Shown piece by piece: positions 25,744 through 34,805 of a stretch of 64,000 nucleotides of DNA. Made by a program: the position numbers and the translations under genes. The notes beneath the pieces are model-generated. The model searched no databases, had not been told where the DNA came from, and worked only from the letters and a program-made list of their open reading frames with translations. Source of the stretch: DAOQAU01 sp964640325 (lineage in GTDB: Bacteria; Cyanobacteriota; Vampirovibrionia; Gastranaerophilales; Gastranaerophilaceae); the NCBI GenBank assembly GCA_964640325.1, contig CAZXID010000001.1, forward strand, positions 1 to 64,000, written 5' to 3'. Position 1 is the first letter of the stretch, and each line of letters begins with the position of its first letter.

Positions 25744-27038
25744 TATTTTAAGACTCCTAACATAAGTTTTACGATATTCACAAAATCCTTAAACAGTTCG
25801 GATATACTTCTGTCTGTGAATATGCTTTTGATGAAACAACGGTATTTATCGCGCTTGGGAATACTGTCAACAGTCGTAAACATTTTAAAGAACGATGCTA
25901 TTTTTTCAGGATAATATCCCAAGAATGATTCAGCTCTGTCGTGTATTATGTTCATAAGGCTTTTATAGCTTTTTAAATCTTTTAATATAAAAGAATTTTC
26001 AAGTTTTTTCTGATATAAAGAAAGCATATTTGCGTTGAAATCGATTTTTGTAAGCGCTTCAATTGCGGTTTCGCCTGCTAGTTTTCCGCTAATCATGGCA
26101 AGGTTTGTACCTTCCCAATGAAGGTTATTAACCAGCATTGCACTATCGCCTGCAATCATAACTCCGTCTGAAAAAAGTTTCGGTATCTTGTTGAATCCGC
26201 CCTCAGGAATTAAGTGAGCGGAATATTCAACTAATTCGCCGTCTTTTAATAGGGGTTCGATGCGCGGATGGCTTTTTAATTGGTCGAGAAGCTCATAGGG
26301 CTTAAGATTTCTTTTTGCAAGTTCGTCTAAACCTATCCCTAAACCTATAGAAACAGATTCTTTGTTTGTATAAACGTAGCCTAATCCCAACATTCCAAGC
26401 ATCGGCTCGCCGAAAATTTCGTATATAGAGCCTTCGCCGTCTTCAAGATTAAACCTTTCTTCGATTTTTTCTTTGCTTAGTTTTATAACTTCTTTTACGC
26501 CAAGGGCGACGTCTTTGGGTTTAATTTCTTTTCTTAGTCCGATTTTTTTGGCAAGAAGCGAATTAACTCCATCTGCAAGAATTACGATATCTGAATAATA
26601 TTCCTCAAGTTCTGTGATAACTCCGACGACTTTATTTTCTTTGATAAGAAGGTCTTTAACAACGGTTTCTGTGACCAAAACCACTCCTTCTTTTTGGGCT
26701 TCTTGAGCCATCCAGCGGTCAAATTTTGCTCGAATCACAGAGTAACTGTTTGCTTCACTTTTTTTATCAAAATATGAAATCCCCACAGCATCATCTTTGG
26801 TGAGCATTAAATATTTGTGCATTACGGTTTTTCGTTCAATAGGCGCGCTCTGTTCAAAGTCGGGAAAAATTTCTTTTGTCGGCTGAACATAAATCGCACC
26901 GCCAAACATGTTTTTGCTTCCGGAAAAATTTCCGCGCTCAATCAAGATAACTCTTTTTCCTGCTCGGGCGATTGTCACTGCCGCAGAAATCCCTGCCGGG
27001 CCTCCGCCTACGACTATTACATCTGTTTTATTCTTCAT
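25743..27038 (-). CDS. fixC: FixC-like ETF-quinone oxidoreductase flavoprotein
   Basis: 431 aa FAD enzyme. It has the N-terminal dinucleotide fold DVIVVGGGPAGISAAVTIARAG, the FAD motif SDIVILADGVNSLLAKKIG near 148, and GVMIAGDSAMLVNNLHWEG near 288-306. This matches the FixC/YdiS family. The start has GAGGAGAACC upstream and a TATAAT in the 108-bp region shared with divergent aroF. fixA and fixB, the electron-transfer flavoprotein genes, are not in the window. Confidence 0.92.
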   Translation of the reverse strand: MKNKTDVIVVGGGPAGISAAVTIARAGKRVILIERGNFSGSKNMFGGAIYVQPTKEIFPDFEQSAPIERKTVMHKYLMLTKDDAVGISYFDKKSEANSYSVIRAKFDRWMAQEAQKEGVVLVTETVVKDLLIKENKVVGVITELEEYYSDIVILADGVNSLLAKKIGLRKEIKPKDVALGVKEVIKLSKEKIEERFNLEDGEGSIYEIFGEPMLGMLGLGYVYTNKESVSIGLGIGLDELAKRNLKPYELLDQLKSHPRIEPLLKDGELVEYSAHLIPEGGFNKIPKLFSDGVMIAGDSAMLVNNLHWEGTNLAMISGKLAGETAIEALTKIDFNANMLSLYQKKLENSFILKDLKSYKSLMNIIHDRAESFLGYYPEKIASFFKMFTTVDSIPKRDKYRCFIKSIFTDRSISELFKDFVNIVKLMLGVLK

Positions 27039-27146
27039 TTAAGGTTCTCCTCGAAGTGTAAAACTATTATATAATGAAAAAATTCGTTTGTAAATTGTTT
27101 AAATTTATTGTACAATCTGGATAAATTTAGGAATCGAGGATATGCA

Positions 27147-28160
27147 ATGCTTATAATAATGACGCATGGGGCAACTGAAGAAAACATATCAAGCGTAAAA
27201 ACTTTTATTGAGAAAAAAGGGTTTTCCGCCCACATTTCAGTCGGTGAAATTCATACCGTAATCGGTGCTGTCGGGGGTAAAATTATTGACCCCAGAGATA
27301 TAGAATTATTAGACGGAGTGCACGAAGTTATCAGAATATCTTCGCGCTACAAACTTGCAAGCAGAGTTTTTCAGCAGGAAGACACTGTTGTTGAAGTAAA
27401 CGGAGTTAAATTCGGAGGAGAAAACCTCGGAATAATTGCAGGACCCTGTACGGTGGAGAGCTATGAGCAAATGGATAAGACCGCTTATGCGCTTTCAAAA
27501 AGCGGGGTTAAAATATTAAGAGGCGGAGCTTTTAAGCCAAGAACCTCTCCCTATGATTTTCAAGGGCTGGGCGAAGAAGGTTTAAAAATAATAAGAGAAG
27601 TTGCTGATAAATACAAAATGGCTGTAACATCTGAAATTATGGAAATTTCTCAAATTCCTTTATTTGAAAAATATGTCGATATTTTTCAAATTGGGGCAAG
27701 AAACATGCAAAATTTCAATCTTTTAAGAGAATTGGGGCAGATTAAAAAGCCTGTAATCTTAAAAAGAGGATTATCCGCAACAATAGAAGAATGGTTAATG
27801 TCTGCAGAATATATTTTATCCGGCGGAAACAGACAAGTCATTCTTTGCGAGCGCGGAATAAGAACTTTTGAAATGGTTACAAGAAACACACTTGACCTGT
27901 CGGCAATCCCTGTTGTTAAAAAGATAAGCCACCTTCCTGTAATAATTGACCCCAGCCACGGGACAGGACTCAGAGATAAAGTTATTCCAATGTCAAGAGC
28001 GGCTGTTGCCGCAGGCTGCGACGGCTTGATTATAGAGGTTCACCATGACCCTGATAATGCCATCTGTGACGGCGCACAATCCCTGCACCCGCACGAATAC
28101 GAAGAATTGTATCAATCAATCAAAAAAATCGCTGTCGTGATAGATAAGAAAATTTTGTAA
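27147..28160 (+). CDS. aroF: 3-deoxy-7-phosphoheptulonate synthase (DAHP synthase)
   Basis: First step of the shikimate pathway: phosphoenolpyruvate plus erythrose 4-phosphate. 337 aa from the ATG at 27147, chosen for GAGGA 6 bp upstream. It is a type I-beta enzyme with an N-terminal ferredoxin-like regulatory domain (LIIMTHGATEENISSV, residues 2-70) and the barrel with AGPCTVES near 107, GGAFKPRTSPYDFQGLG, ILKRG and DPSHGTG near 272. The regulatory domain is known to mediate feedback inhibition in Thermotoga. Confidence 0.96.
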   Translation: MLIIMTHGATEENISSVKTFIEKKGFSAHISVGEIHTVIGAVGGKIIDPRDIELLDGVHEVIRISSRYKLASRVFQQEDTVVEVNGVKFGGENLGIIAGPCTVESYEQMDKTAYALSKSGVKILRGGAFKPRTSPYDFQGLGEEGLKIIREVADKYKMAVTSEIMEISQIPLFEKYVDIFQIGARNMQNFNLLRELGQIKKPVILKRGLSATIEEWLMSAEYILSGGNRQVILCERGIRTFEMVTRNTLDLSAIPVVKKISHLPVIIDPSHGTGLRDKVIPMSRAAVAAGCDGLIIEVHHDPDNAICDGAQSLHPHEYEELYQSIKKIAVVIDKKIL

Positions 28161-28197
28161 ATAAACGTATCAAAATTTATTTTTTGTTTTTATAATA

Positions 28198-28233
28198 AAA
28201 AGGGCAAAAATCCTTCGGATTTTTGCCCTTTTT
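28198..28233 (+). terminator. Terminator after aroF, UUCG loop
   Basis: AAAGGGCAAAAATCC-TTCG-GGATTTTTGCCCTTT with a C-UUCG-G tetraloop and a T-run. It ends aroF. Confidence 0.92.
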
Positions 28234-28380
28234 GAAAATTTTTTCGATTATTTTACAAATTTTTGACCCGAAAAATTAAAAAATCAAACAAAATTCTTTT
28301 AAAATTTCAAAAAATATTAATATTACCTTAATTTACAAACCCTTGACCTTTATTAAAAAACGTATTCTAATTAAGGTTAT

Positions 28381-28460
28381 GAGATTATAAGTTTCAATTT
28401 AACTCTTTTCATGGCATTAACTTATAATCTTATAAACTGATAAACTTATAATCAAATAAA
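28381..28460. repeat. Octad array in the glnA leader
   Basis: CTTATAAT, CTTATAAA, CTGATAAA, CTTATAAT, CAAATAAA run in tandem from 28421 to 28460 and adjoin the glnA ribosome-binding site GGAGATAT. The inverse GATTATAAGTT lies at 28383-28393 and can pair with AACTTATAATC. The remaining 28234-28380 holds a possible TTGACC (28343) promoter and nothing else recognisable. Confidence 0.7.
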
Positions 28461-28469
28461 GGAGATATT

Positions 28470-29831
28470 ATGAGCGAATACACACACATACCTTTAAGTA
28501 ACAAAACATTCAGCGATGAAGAAATTAAAAAACTGATAAAAGAAAATGATGTCAGATTTATTCAGCTGCAGTTTGTGGACATAAACGGTCAGGTAAAAAA
28601 TATGGCTGTGCCATCGGCACACATTGAAAAAGTTCTTGCAAATGAGATTATGCTTGACGGCTCTTCAATAAAAGGGTTTAGAAGTATAGAAACATCGGAT
28701 ATGTTCTTTTATCCGGACAAAAATTCATTTCAGATTTTGCCATGGACGACAAATGAAAATGCAAAAAGCGCAAGACTTATATGCGATATTTATAATTCTG
28801 ACGGAACACCCTTTGAAGGATGTCCGCGCTGTAATTTAAAAAGAGTTATGAAAGAAGCAGAAAAGCTTGGGTTTTCAATGAACTTGGGGCCTGAGGCAGA
28901 ATTTTTCCTTTTTGAGAAAAAAGAAGGAAAAATTACCACCGAAACTCAGGATAAAGCAGGATACTATGATGTCGGCCCTGATGATTTGGGAGAAAATGTT
29001 CGTGCGGATATTGTTTCTGCGCTTCAAAAAATGAATTTTGACATTGAAGCCTCTCACCATGAAGTTGCAGACGGTCAGCATGAAATTGATTTTAAATACG
29101 CAGATATTTTAACAACTGCAGATAATGTCGCAACTTTTAGGATTGCGGTTAAAGCTATTGCCGCTCAACACGGGCTTCATGCGACCTTTATGCCAAAACC
29201 GATTTTCGGCATAAATGGCTCGGGCATGCACTGCAACATTTCTCTTTTCAAAGATGGCAAAAACGCTTTTCTTAACGAAAAGAAAGAATACCAGCTTTCA
29301 GATGTGGCACTTTATTCAATAGGCGGGCTTTTAAAACATGTAAAAAGCATCACCGCAATTACAAACCCGACTGTTAACAGCTACAAAAGGCTTGTACCCG
29401 GATATGAAGCACCTGTTTATCTGGCATGGTCTTTGGCAAACAGAAGCGCACTTTTAAGAGTTCCGGCAAAACGTGGAAACGCAACAAGAGTTGAGCTTCG
29501 CTCGCCGGATCCAAGCTGCAACCCTTATCTTGCTTTTGCCGCTATTTTAGAAGCTTGTCTTGACGGAATCAGAAACAAAATTGACCCGCCTGCACCTGTT
29601 GAAAGCAATATTTATCACCTGACTTCAAAAGAGCGCAAAAAACAAAGAATCGATTCGCTTCCCGGAAGCCTTGCAGAATCATTGGAGCAGCTTGATAAAT
29701 CACTTGTTGCAAGGGCGGCATTGGGTGAACACATTTTCCATGAATTTATGAGCTCTAAGAAAAAAGAATGGGATTCTTTCAGAACTTATGTTTCAGGTTG
29801 GGAAATTAACAGATACTTAGAAAGATATTAA
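28470..29831 (+). CDS. glnA: Glutamine synthetase type I
   Basis: Assimilates ammonium: glutamate + NH3 + ATP. 453 aa, the size of the GSI-alpha class, dodecameric. Motifs: LDGSSIKGF (Asp-50 loop), GPEAEFFLF near 138, HHEVADGQHEIDF near 194, NGSGMHCNIS near 249, NPTVNSYKRLVPGYEAP near 300 and RVELRSPDPSCNPYLAF near 342. The RBS AAAGGAGA is followed by the ATG. The leader carries an 8-bp repeat array that could pair near the RBS. No glutamine riboswitch or NtcA box was recognised. Confidence 0.97.
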   Translation: MSEYTHIPLSNKTFSDEEIKKLIKENDVRFIQLQFVDINGQVKNMAVPSAHIEKVLANEIMLDGSSIKGFRSIETSDMFFYPDKNSFQILPWTTNENAKSARLICDIYNSDGTPFEGCPRCNLKRVMKEAEKLGFSMNLGPEAEFFLFEKKEGKITTETQDKAGYYDVGPDDLGENVRADIVSALQKMNFDIEASHHEVADGQHEIDFKYADILTTADNVATFRIAVKAIAAQHGLHATFMPKPIFGINGSGMHCNISLFKDGKNAFLNEKKEYQLSDVALYSIGGLLKHVKSITAITNPTVNSYKRLVPGYEAPVYLAWSLANRSALLRVPAKRGNATRVELRSPDPSCNPYLAFAAILEACLDGIRNKIDPPAPVESNIYHLTSKERKKQRIDSLPGSLAESLEQLDKSLVARAALGEHIFHEFMSSKKKEWDSFRTYVSGWEINRYLERY

Positions 29832-29850
29832 AAACTAAAAGACTTTTTAA

Positions 29851-29911
29851 ATAAATAGTAAATGGTAAATAGATTTTAAATCCTATTCACTATTTACTAT
29901 TTTCTATTTAC
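29851..29911. repeat. Paired heptad arrays between glnA and a PHP gene
   Basis: ATAAATA, GTAAATG, GTAAATA (29851-29871) and, inverse, CTATTCA, CTATTTA, CTATTTT, CTATTTA (29883-29910). It lies between two convergent genes and could act as a two-way terminator-like hairpin. Confidence 0.88.
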
Positions 29912-30544
29912 TCATAGGCTTCCGTGTTCGTCTGTTCCGCCTGTTTTAATAAGGTTTAATTTATCTGCGATTTTTTCAACATTTTTAACAGTGTGAAATT
30001 TGACTATTTTTCTGTGACGTTCATAAGGATAATAAACTTCTATTCCGTCAAGCCCAAGGTTCATAAGATTTTTGACCAATTTTTTAAGGCTGAAAGTAAA
30101 GCAGCATGCCGGATGTGCAAGGACTGCTATTCCGCCTGCTTCGTGGATTGCATCAATAACTCTTTTGGGATGTTTGAAAGAAAAAATCCTTACCCAATCG
30201 GCTTCGGTGCCGCGTTTAGTTTTGGCGCACAGAGATTGAAGTTTTTTGTTATTCACATCAATTCCATAGCCCAGCATATGTAGAAAAACAGTTCCAAACC
30301 AGCAATCAAACTCAATCCCCGGGATTATCATTTCTTCATTCAAAATATCTGTTTGCAGATACGCATTGAGCGTGTTGTGGTCGGTTATTGAGATATGCTT
30401 AAGACTCTTAGCTTTTGCCTGTGCAACCAATTCTACAGCATTTACCCCCCCGTCGGAGAAGGTTGAATGTATGTGCAGATTAACGCCGTTTTTATAATCT
30501 TCTTTGGTAAAAGATTTAATTAATTCTTTGTAAGATTCAGTCAT
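29912..30544 (-). CDS. Short PHP-domain phosphoesterase
   Basis: 210 aa, about 70 residues shorter than the PHP protein at 11752. Metal motifs are kept: VNLHIHSTFSDGG near 21, ITDHNTL near 54, PGIEFDCW, HMLGYGIDV, VLAHPACC near 142 and KTGGTDEHGS at the C-terminus. The insertion domain with GRPHIA is missing, so the substrate may differ. A TACAAT on the minus strand 18 nt before the ATG suggests a very short leader; no strong Shine-Dalgarno is present. Confidence 0.85.
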   Translation of the reverse strand: MTESYKELIKSFTKEDYKNGVNLHIHSTFSDGGVNAVELVAQAKAKSLKHISITDHNTLNAYLQTDILNEEMIIPGIEFDCWFGTVFLHMLGYGIDVNNKKLQSLCAKTKRGTEADWVRIFSFKHPKRVIDAIHEAGGIAVLAHPACCFTFSLKKLVKNLMNLGLDGIEVYYPYERHRKIVKFHTVKNVEKIADKLNLIKTGGTDEHGSL

Positions 30545-30622
30545 GATTTGTTTTTCTAAAGTATTGTATAATAAGACGATTTGTAATACACTTTAACATA
30601 TAACAAAAAAAGGAACTAGACA

Positions 30623-31555
30623 ATGGCTCGGATTAAAAACAGTGTTTTTGGAATTTTTGCACAAGCAACAAAGCTTTATTTTACAAATTTTACTAAATTT
30701 TTCAGGTATATGGCATTTCCGGTATTCGGACAGATTTTGGGGATAATTATAGCCTTACTTTCTTCTTACTATTACACATTGAATGTGCCCAATTTAATCG
30801 CACAGGGTGGAATTTTTAATAATTTTTCAATGATTTTTCTTGTTTTGCTTTTGATAACTCTGCCGGGGCTTTTTATATTTATGAAAGCTTTTTGGGATTA
30901 TCTTGTTGCTTACGGGGCAATAAATTCTATGGTGGAAAATCTTGTTAAATCGGGAAAAGTCTATGACTTTGCAGCGCACAATGAAGTTGTAGCAAGGAGA
31001 ACACCTGCTTTTGTCGGGCTTTGGCTTTTGTTTGCTCTGTTTACGCTTGTAGGAATGTTTCCTTTATTTTGGCTTGTGGCCGGGATTTTATTTGTTTATT
31101 TTGTCCTTGTGTTTCAAGTGTTTACCTTTGAGCCGGATAAATCGCCCATTGGCTGTTTCAAAAAAAGTTTTAATATTATAAAAGGAAATTTTTGGAAAAC
31201 CTGCGGATTGATGTCGATTTTGTGGTTTTTTACATACTGGATTTTGCCCGAGGCAGTTAAATTTTTGTTTGATGCGGCAAAAATAATTGCCTTTTTAGCA
31301 ATTCCTTTAGACGGTTGGGCAAGCCAGTTTCCTATTGATGAAATAAATAAAATTCTTATACAGTCCCCGACTGCCTATCAAATAACTTCTCTTTTGATTG
31401 CTCAGTTTGTGGTTTCTGTTTTTTTGGGATATGCCGTTATTTGTCTTACACTTCCTCTCAGAAGCGTATGTTGGGCTCTTTGGTATAAGGCTTTAAATAA
31501 GGGTGAGGCAAAATTGGATAAGAAAATTTTAGATAGGGCTGAGGCTAAAGATTAA
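30623..31555 (+). CDS. Polytopic membrane protein, function unknown
   Basis: 310 aa with about six hydrophobic spans: residues 30-53 (FPVFGQILGIIIALLSS), 72-96 (MIFLVLLLITLPGLFIF), 132-170 (LWLLFALFTLVGMFPLF and a second), 195-215, 220-235 and 255-285. Its layout is like the YciC/glycerophosphodiesterase membrane-domain type, but no signature fixes a function. The RBS AAAGGAAC precedes the ATG. It overlaps the next gene by one base. Confidence 0.7.
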   Translation: MARIKNSVFGIFAQATKLYFTNFTKFFRYMAFPVFGQILGIIIALLSSYYYTLNVPNLIAQGGIFNNFSMIFLVLLLITLPGLFIFMKAFWDYLVAYGAINSMVENLVKSGKVYDFAAHNEVVARRTPAFVGLWLLFALFTLVGMFPLFWLVAGILFVYFVLVFQVFTFEPDKSPIGCFKKSFNIIKGNFWKTCGLMSILWFFTYWILPEAVKFLFDAAKIIAFLAIPLDGWASQFPIDEINKILIQSPTAYQITSLLIAQFVVSVFLGYAVICLTLPLRSVCWALWYKALNKGEAKLDKKILDRAEAKD

Positions 31556-31788
31556 TGTTTTTGTGTAAAAACTGTAAATCTATTGATAAATTCGAATTGA
31601 TGTTTTCACCCGATTACAAAGGCGAAAAAAAGTTTCTGCAAAAGTATAACAAAAAAAACGAAATAGAAATAACAGTTGACGGTTATACATTTATACCGGA
31701 TTTGATGTTTATGAATGAACATGCCGTATGCAGATACTGCGGTCAGATTTATATGTGGGATTATAATGAAGTAAATAGTAAATGGTAA
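31555..31788 (+). CDS. Small zinc-ribbon-like protein
   Basis: 77 aa. Two CxxC pairs, CKNC near the N-terminus and CRYC near residue 62, suggest one zinc site. It is translationally coupled to the membrane protein (TAATG overlap). Its last codons and stop (GTA AAT AGT AAA TGG TAA) are the beginning of a heptad repeat array, so the natural C-terminus may have been replaced by repeat sequence. Confidence 0.6.
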   Translation: MFLCKNCKSIDKFELMFSPDYKGEKKFLQKYNKKNEIEITVDGYTFIPDLMFMNEHAVCRYCGQIYMWDYNEVNSKW

Positions 31789-31798
31789 ATGGTAAATA
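31771..31798. repeat. Heptad array invading a gene end
   Basis: GTAAATA, GTAAATG, GTAAATG, GTAAATA in tandem. The first 18 bases are the last codons and stop of the zinc-ribbon gene. No inverse partner is adjacent. Confidence 0.88.
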
Positions 31799-31801
31799 GA
31801 A

Positions 31802-31871
31802 GTAGGTCGGGCATACTTGCCCGACAGCAAAGAAAAAAAGAAGAATTGTAGGGTGGGTTCCCTAACCCACC
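31802..31871. repeat. Two REP-like palindromes
   Basis: GTAGGTCGGGCATACTTGCC followed by CGAC (31802-31825; stem GTCGGGCA/TGCCCGAC) and GTAGGGTGGGTTCCCTAACC followed by CACC (31848-31871; stem GGTGGGTT/AACCCACC). Palindromes of the second kind are widespread in unrelated genomes. They sit just before rph. Confidence 0.85.
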
Positions 31872-31889
31872 AAAATAAAGGAAGAAAAT

Positions 31890-32582
31890 ATGAGAAAAAA
31901 CAGAAAAAATGATGAATTAAGAAAAATTAAATTTACAAAAAATTATACCAAACACGCGCTTGGCTCTGTTTTGGTAGAATTTGGAGATACAAAAGTAATC
32001 ACAACCGCTTCGGTCGAATTTGAAAAACCCAGATGGATGCCAAGAGACGCAAAAAGCGGCTGGGTAACCGCCGAATATTCACTTTTGCCCTCTTCAACAA
32101 GCACAAGATGTAAAAGAGAAAGAACAAGTGTTTCGGGCAGAACGCAAGAAATTCAACGACTTATCGGAAGGAGCCTGAGAGCTTGCGTTGATTTGGAAAA
32201 AATGCCCGACATTACAATAATCGTTGATGCAGATGTTATCCAAGCAGACGGCGGCACAAGAACCGCAAGCATTTGCGGTGGGTTCCTCGCCCTTCAAGAG
32301 GCGATTAAAAAATTGATTAAAGAAAAAAAACTTGAACAAAACCCTATAATTGAGCCTTTGGGCGCTATTTCAGCAGGGATTGTCGAAGGCAAAGTGATGC
32401 TTGATTTAAATTACGAAGAAGATTCATCCGCACAGGCAGATGCTAACCTTGTTATGACAAAAAGCGGCAAAATAGTTGAATTCCAAACCACCGCCGAAGG
32501 TCATCCTTTCAGCGAAAAACAATTGCTTGAAGTTTTAAAAATTGCCAAAAAAGGCATAAAAGAAATTTTTGAAAAATATTGA
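31890..32582 (+). CDS. rph: Ribonuclease PH
   Basis: Phosphorolytic 3' exoribonuclease that trims tRNA precursors. 230 aa, hexamer-forming. Conserved segments: GSVLVEFGDTKVITTASVE, MPRDAKSGWVTAEYSLLP, RTQEIQRLIGRSLRACVD (catalytic arginines), VDADVIQADGGTRTASICGG and the ending EFQTTAEGHPFSEKQLLEVL. The RBS AAAGGAAG lies upstream. It converges with a VWA gene. Confidence 0.96.
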   Translation: MRKNRKNDELRKIKFTKNYTKHALGSVLVEFGDTKVITTASVEFEKPRWMPRDAKSGWVTAEYSLLPSSTSTRCKRERTSVSGRTQEIQRLIGRSLRACVDLEKMPDITIIVDADVIQADGGTRTASICGGFLALQEAIKKLIKEKKLEQNPIIEPLGAISAGIVEGKVMLDLNYEEDSSAQADANLVMTKSGKIVEFQTTAEGHPFSEKQLLEVLKIAKKGIKEIFEKY

Positions 32583-32623
32583 TTTATTGGGATTTATTAG
32601 TTTTTTAGGGCTGATTTTGCTTT

Positions 32624-33346
32624 TTAAGGGTTCAAAATAATCTTTGCTTCAACATCTTTTCGTATACTTAAAGATTTTTTTAAGCTGTCAACAAGTTCTG
32701 CTGCTGTTTTTGCCGAATAAAACTTTCCTGTTGTAACAAGCGCTGCGCACTTTAATTGGTCTAAGTCTTCTTTATCGTCAATGTTAAAAGCTATTACGTC
32801 AATTTTTACATCGCTCCTTGTTTTTATTAATTCCATTGCCCACAGGCATGGGCTTTCGTCACAATTTTCACCGCCGTCTGTCAGCAAAATTATATGTTTT
32901 TGACCACTGAAGCCTAAAAAGTCCGAATACACCGCTTTATTCAACGAATAAGTAATCGGTGTCATGCCTTTGGGATGGGTTTTTGCAAGTTTCATCTCAA
33001 TTTCGGCGGCACTTGCAGCAGTTATAGGAACAAGCAGAGAGCTTGCTTTACATGCATCATACTGAGTAAACCCTTGTCTGTTGCCATAGACTCTGAGTCC
33101 GACTTGTTTTTTTTTGTCTATAAAAGGCAAAATTTGCGACATGGTTTTTAGCATCAAGTCCACTTTTTTTTCTTTGCCTAAATATTCATCCATGCTTCCT
33201 GAAAAATCAAGTATGAAAAGTATTTTTTCATCTGTGTCGTAGAGTTTATTTTTGTCAAAGTCTCCGGGTTGATAGACGTTATAATTTTGTGCAAAGACAA
33301 TTCCGGTAAGACATAAAAATGTTAAAGTTAAAATAAAATTTCTCAT
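32624..33346 (-). CDS. Secreted von Willebrand factor A domain protein
   Basis: 240 aa. Signal peptide MRNFILTLTFLCLTGIVFAQ, then a VWA domain with a complete metal-ion-dependent adhesion site: FILDFSGSMDEY (D-x-S-x-S) near 46-57, KGMTPITYSLNKA with the conserved Thr near 130, and ILLTDGGENCDESPC near 153. It probably binds protein through Mg2+ outside the cell. Four cysteines may form disulfides. No Shine-Dalgarno is obvious. Confidence 0.88.
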   Translation of the reverse strand: MRNFILTLTFLCLTGIVFAQNYNVYQPGDFDKNKLYDTDEKILFILDFSGSMDEYLGKEKKVDLMLKTMSQILPFIDKKKQVGLRVYGNRQGFTQYDACKASSLLVPITAASAAEIEMKLAKTHPKGMTPITYSLNKAVYSDFLGFSGQKHIILLTDGGENCDESPCLWAMELIKTRSDVKIDVIAFNIDDKEDLDQLKCAALVTTGKFYSAKTAAELVDSLKKSLSIRKDVEAKIILNP

Positions 33347-33400
33347 AATCTTTTTTTAAATCAAATAAAAATTTTTCCCAATCCCCGACAGGGTAAATAG

Positions 33401-33429
33401 TTGAAAATTAAAAACAATTAAAATACAAT
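33401..33429 (+). promoter_or_regulatory. Promoter giving a leaderless mRNA
   Basis: TTGAAA at 33401-33406, a 17-bp spacer and TACAAT at 33424-33429. The ATG starts 6 nt later at 33436, so the first transcribed base should be at or beside the start codon. This is the clearest example of the arrangement in the window. Confidence 0.75.
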
Positions 33430-33435
33430 AGAATA

Positions 33436-34662
33436 ATGAACAGCACCGAAATAATTAAAAATACTCAATTGCAATTACAAAAGCAGTTTGAAATAATCGA
33501 TGAAATAAGAGATTTTAACCAAAAAAAAGTCCTTGATGCTTTTGTCGAAAATAAAGTAGCAGCCGAACATTTTATGACAGTATCAGGCTACGGACACGAT
33601 GATATTGGCAGACAAACTTTGGACGAAGTTTTTGCCCATGTCCTTAGGGCTGAAAAAGCCGTTGTAAGAAACCATTTTGTATCAGGAACACACGCACTTG
33701 CCTGCTGTCTTTTCGGTAACCTTCGTCATGGTGAAAAGCTTATATCGGTTGCAGGCGCGCCCTACGATACAATGGAAGAAGTTATCGGCACACGCGGTGA
33801 CAGGCGCGCATCTTTAATCGGGCATGGTATTTTATACGAAGAAATTCCCTTAAAAAATGGCATGGAAGTTGATTTTGAACTTCTTGAAAAAACTATTGAT
33901 ACAACATGCAAAATGGTATTAATACAGCGTTCCAGAGGGTATTCTCTGAGAAAATCTCTTGATATTTCAACAATAGAAAAGATTATACATATGGTTAAAA
34001 GCAAGAATCATGACTGTATCTGTTTTGTGGATAATTGTTACGGCGAATTTTGCGAAAAACAAGAACCGCTTGAGGTTGGAGCTGATTTAATCGCAGGCTC
34101 CTTGATAAAAAATCCCGGCGGCGGAATAGTCGAAGCAGGCGGATACATAGCGGGAAAACAAGAATTTGTCGAGCAGGCGGCAATGAGGTTGACAGCACCC
34201 GGTATCGGTTCAGAAGGCGGTGCGATGCTTAATCAATCCCGATTAATTTTTCAAGGATTTTTTATGGCACCTTCGATTGTCTCTGAAGCCTTAAAAGGTG
34301 CTATTCTAGCGGCAAAAGTTTTTGAAGAAATGGGATATATTTCAACTCCCAAATTTGACGAAAAAAGAACGGACATAATTCAAACCATAACATTTAACGC
34401 CCAAAAACCTTTGGAAGATTTCTGCAAAACAATTCAGGAGCTATCACCTGTTAATTCTTACGTTACTCCTATCCCTGATTACATTCCTGGCTATGAGGAC
34501 AGTGTGATTATGGCAGGCGGAACTTTTATCGAGGGCTCTACAATAGAGTTATCGGCAGACGGGCCTGTCAGGGCACCGTATGCAGCATATATGCAAGGCG
34601 GGTTGAGTTATGCTCATGTCAAAATAGTCATTCAAGGGATTATTGATAAATTAAGTAGTTAA
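33436..34662 (+). CDS. ynbB: Methionine gamma-lyase-like PLP protein (YnbB family)
   Basis: 408 aa, fold-type I PLP enzyme of the family once called 'aluminium resistance protein' (PF06838). It has NHFVSGTHALACCLFGNL near 75, GAPYDTMEEVIG near 107, CFVDNCYGEFCE near 197 and the PLP-lysine segment AGSLIKNPGGGIVEAGGYI near 220. Some relatives release methanethiol from methionine; activity here is not certain. It is translated from an ATG with no Shine-Dalgarno. Confidence 0.9.
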   Translation: MNSTEIIKNTQLQLQKQFEIIDEIRDFNQKKVLDAFVENKVAAEHFMTVSGYGHDDIGRQTLDEVFAHVLRAEKAVVRNHFVSGTHALACCLFGNLRHGEKLISVAGAPYDTMEEVIGTRGDRRASLIGHGILYEEIPLKNGMEVDFELLEKTIDTTCKMVLIQRSRGYSLRKSLDISTIEKIIHMVKSKNHDCICFVDNCYGEFCEKQEPLEVGADLIAGSLIKNPGGGIVEAGGYIAGKQEFVEQAAMRLTAPGIGSEGGAMLNQSRLIFQGFFMAPSIVSEALKGAILAAKVFEEMGYISTPKFDEKRTDIIQTITFNAQKPLEDFCKTIQELSPVNSYVTPIPDYIPGYEDSVIMAGGTFIEGSTIELSADGPVRAPYAAYMQGGLSYAHVKIVIQGIIDKLSS

Positions 34663-34742
34663 ATTTTTAATCTTTAGATTATTTTTTTATACCCTGTTGT
34701 CGAATTTATTTTGTGATTTTATTCAATAGAATAAAATTAAGA

Positions 34743-34783
34743 ATAGGGCTGGATTAATTTAAGAAAAATTAATCCAGCCCTAT
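34743..34783. repeat. 18-bp perfect inverted repeat
   Basis: ATAGGGCTGGATTAATTT and its complement flank the loop AAGAA. No T-run follows on the plus strand. It may terminate ynbB or act as a leader element of the radical SAM gene 23 bp further on. Confidence 0.85.
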
Positions 34784-34805
34784 AGTACACAAATGAGGGG
34801 GTTAC

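Noticed and set aside
28234..28469. Glutamine riboswitch or NtcA box in the glnA leader.
   Set aside because: Neither the glnA RNA core nor a GTA-N8-TAC box at a suitable place was recognised; the leader is explained by an octad array.
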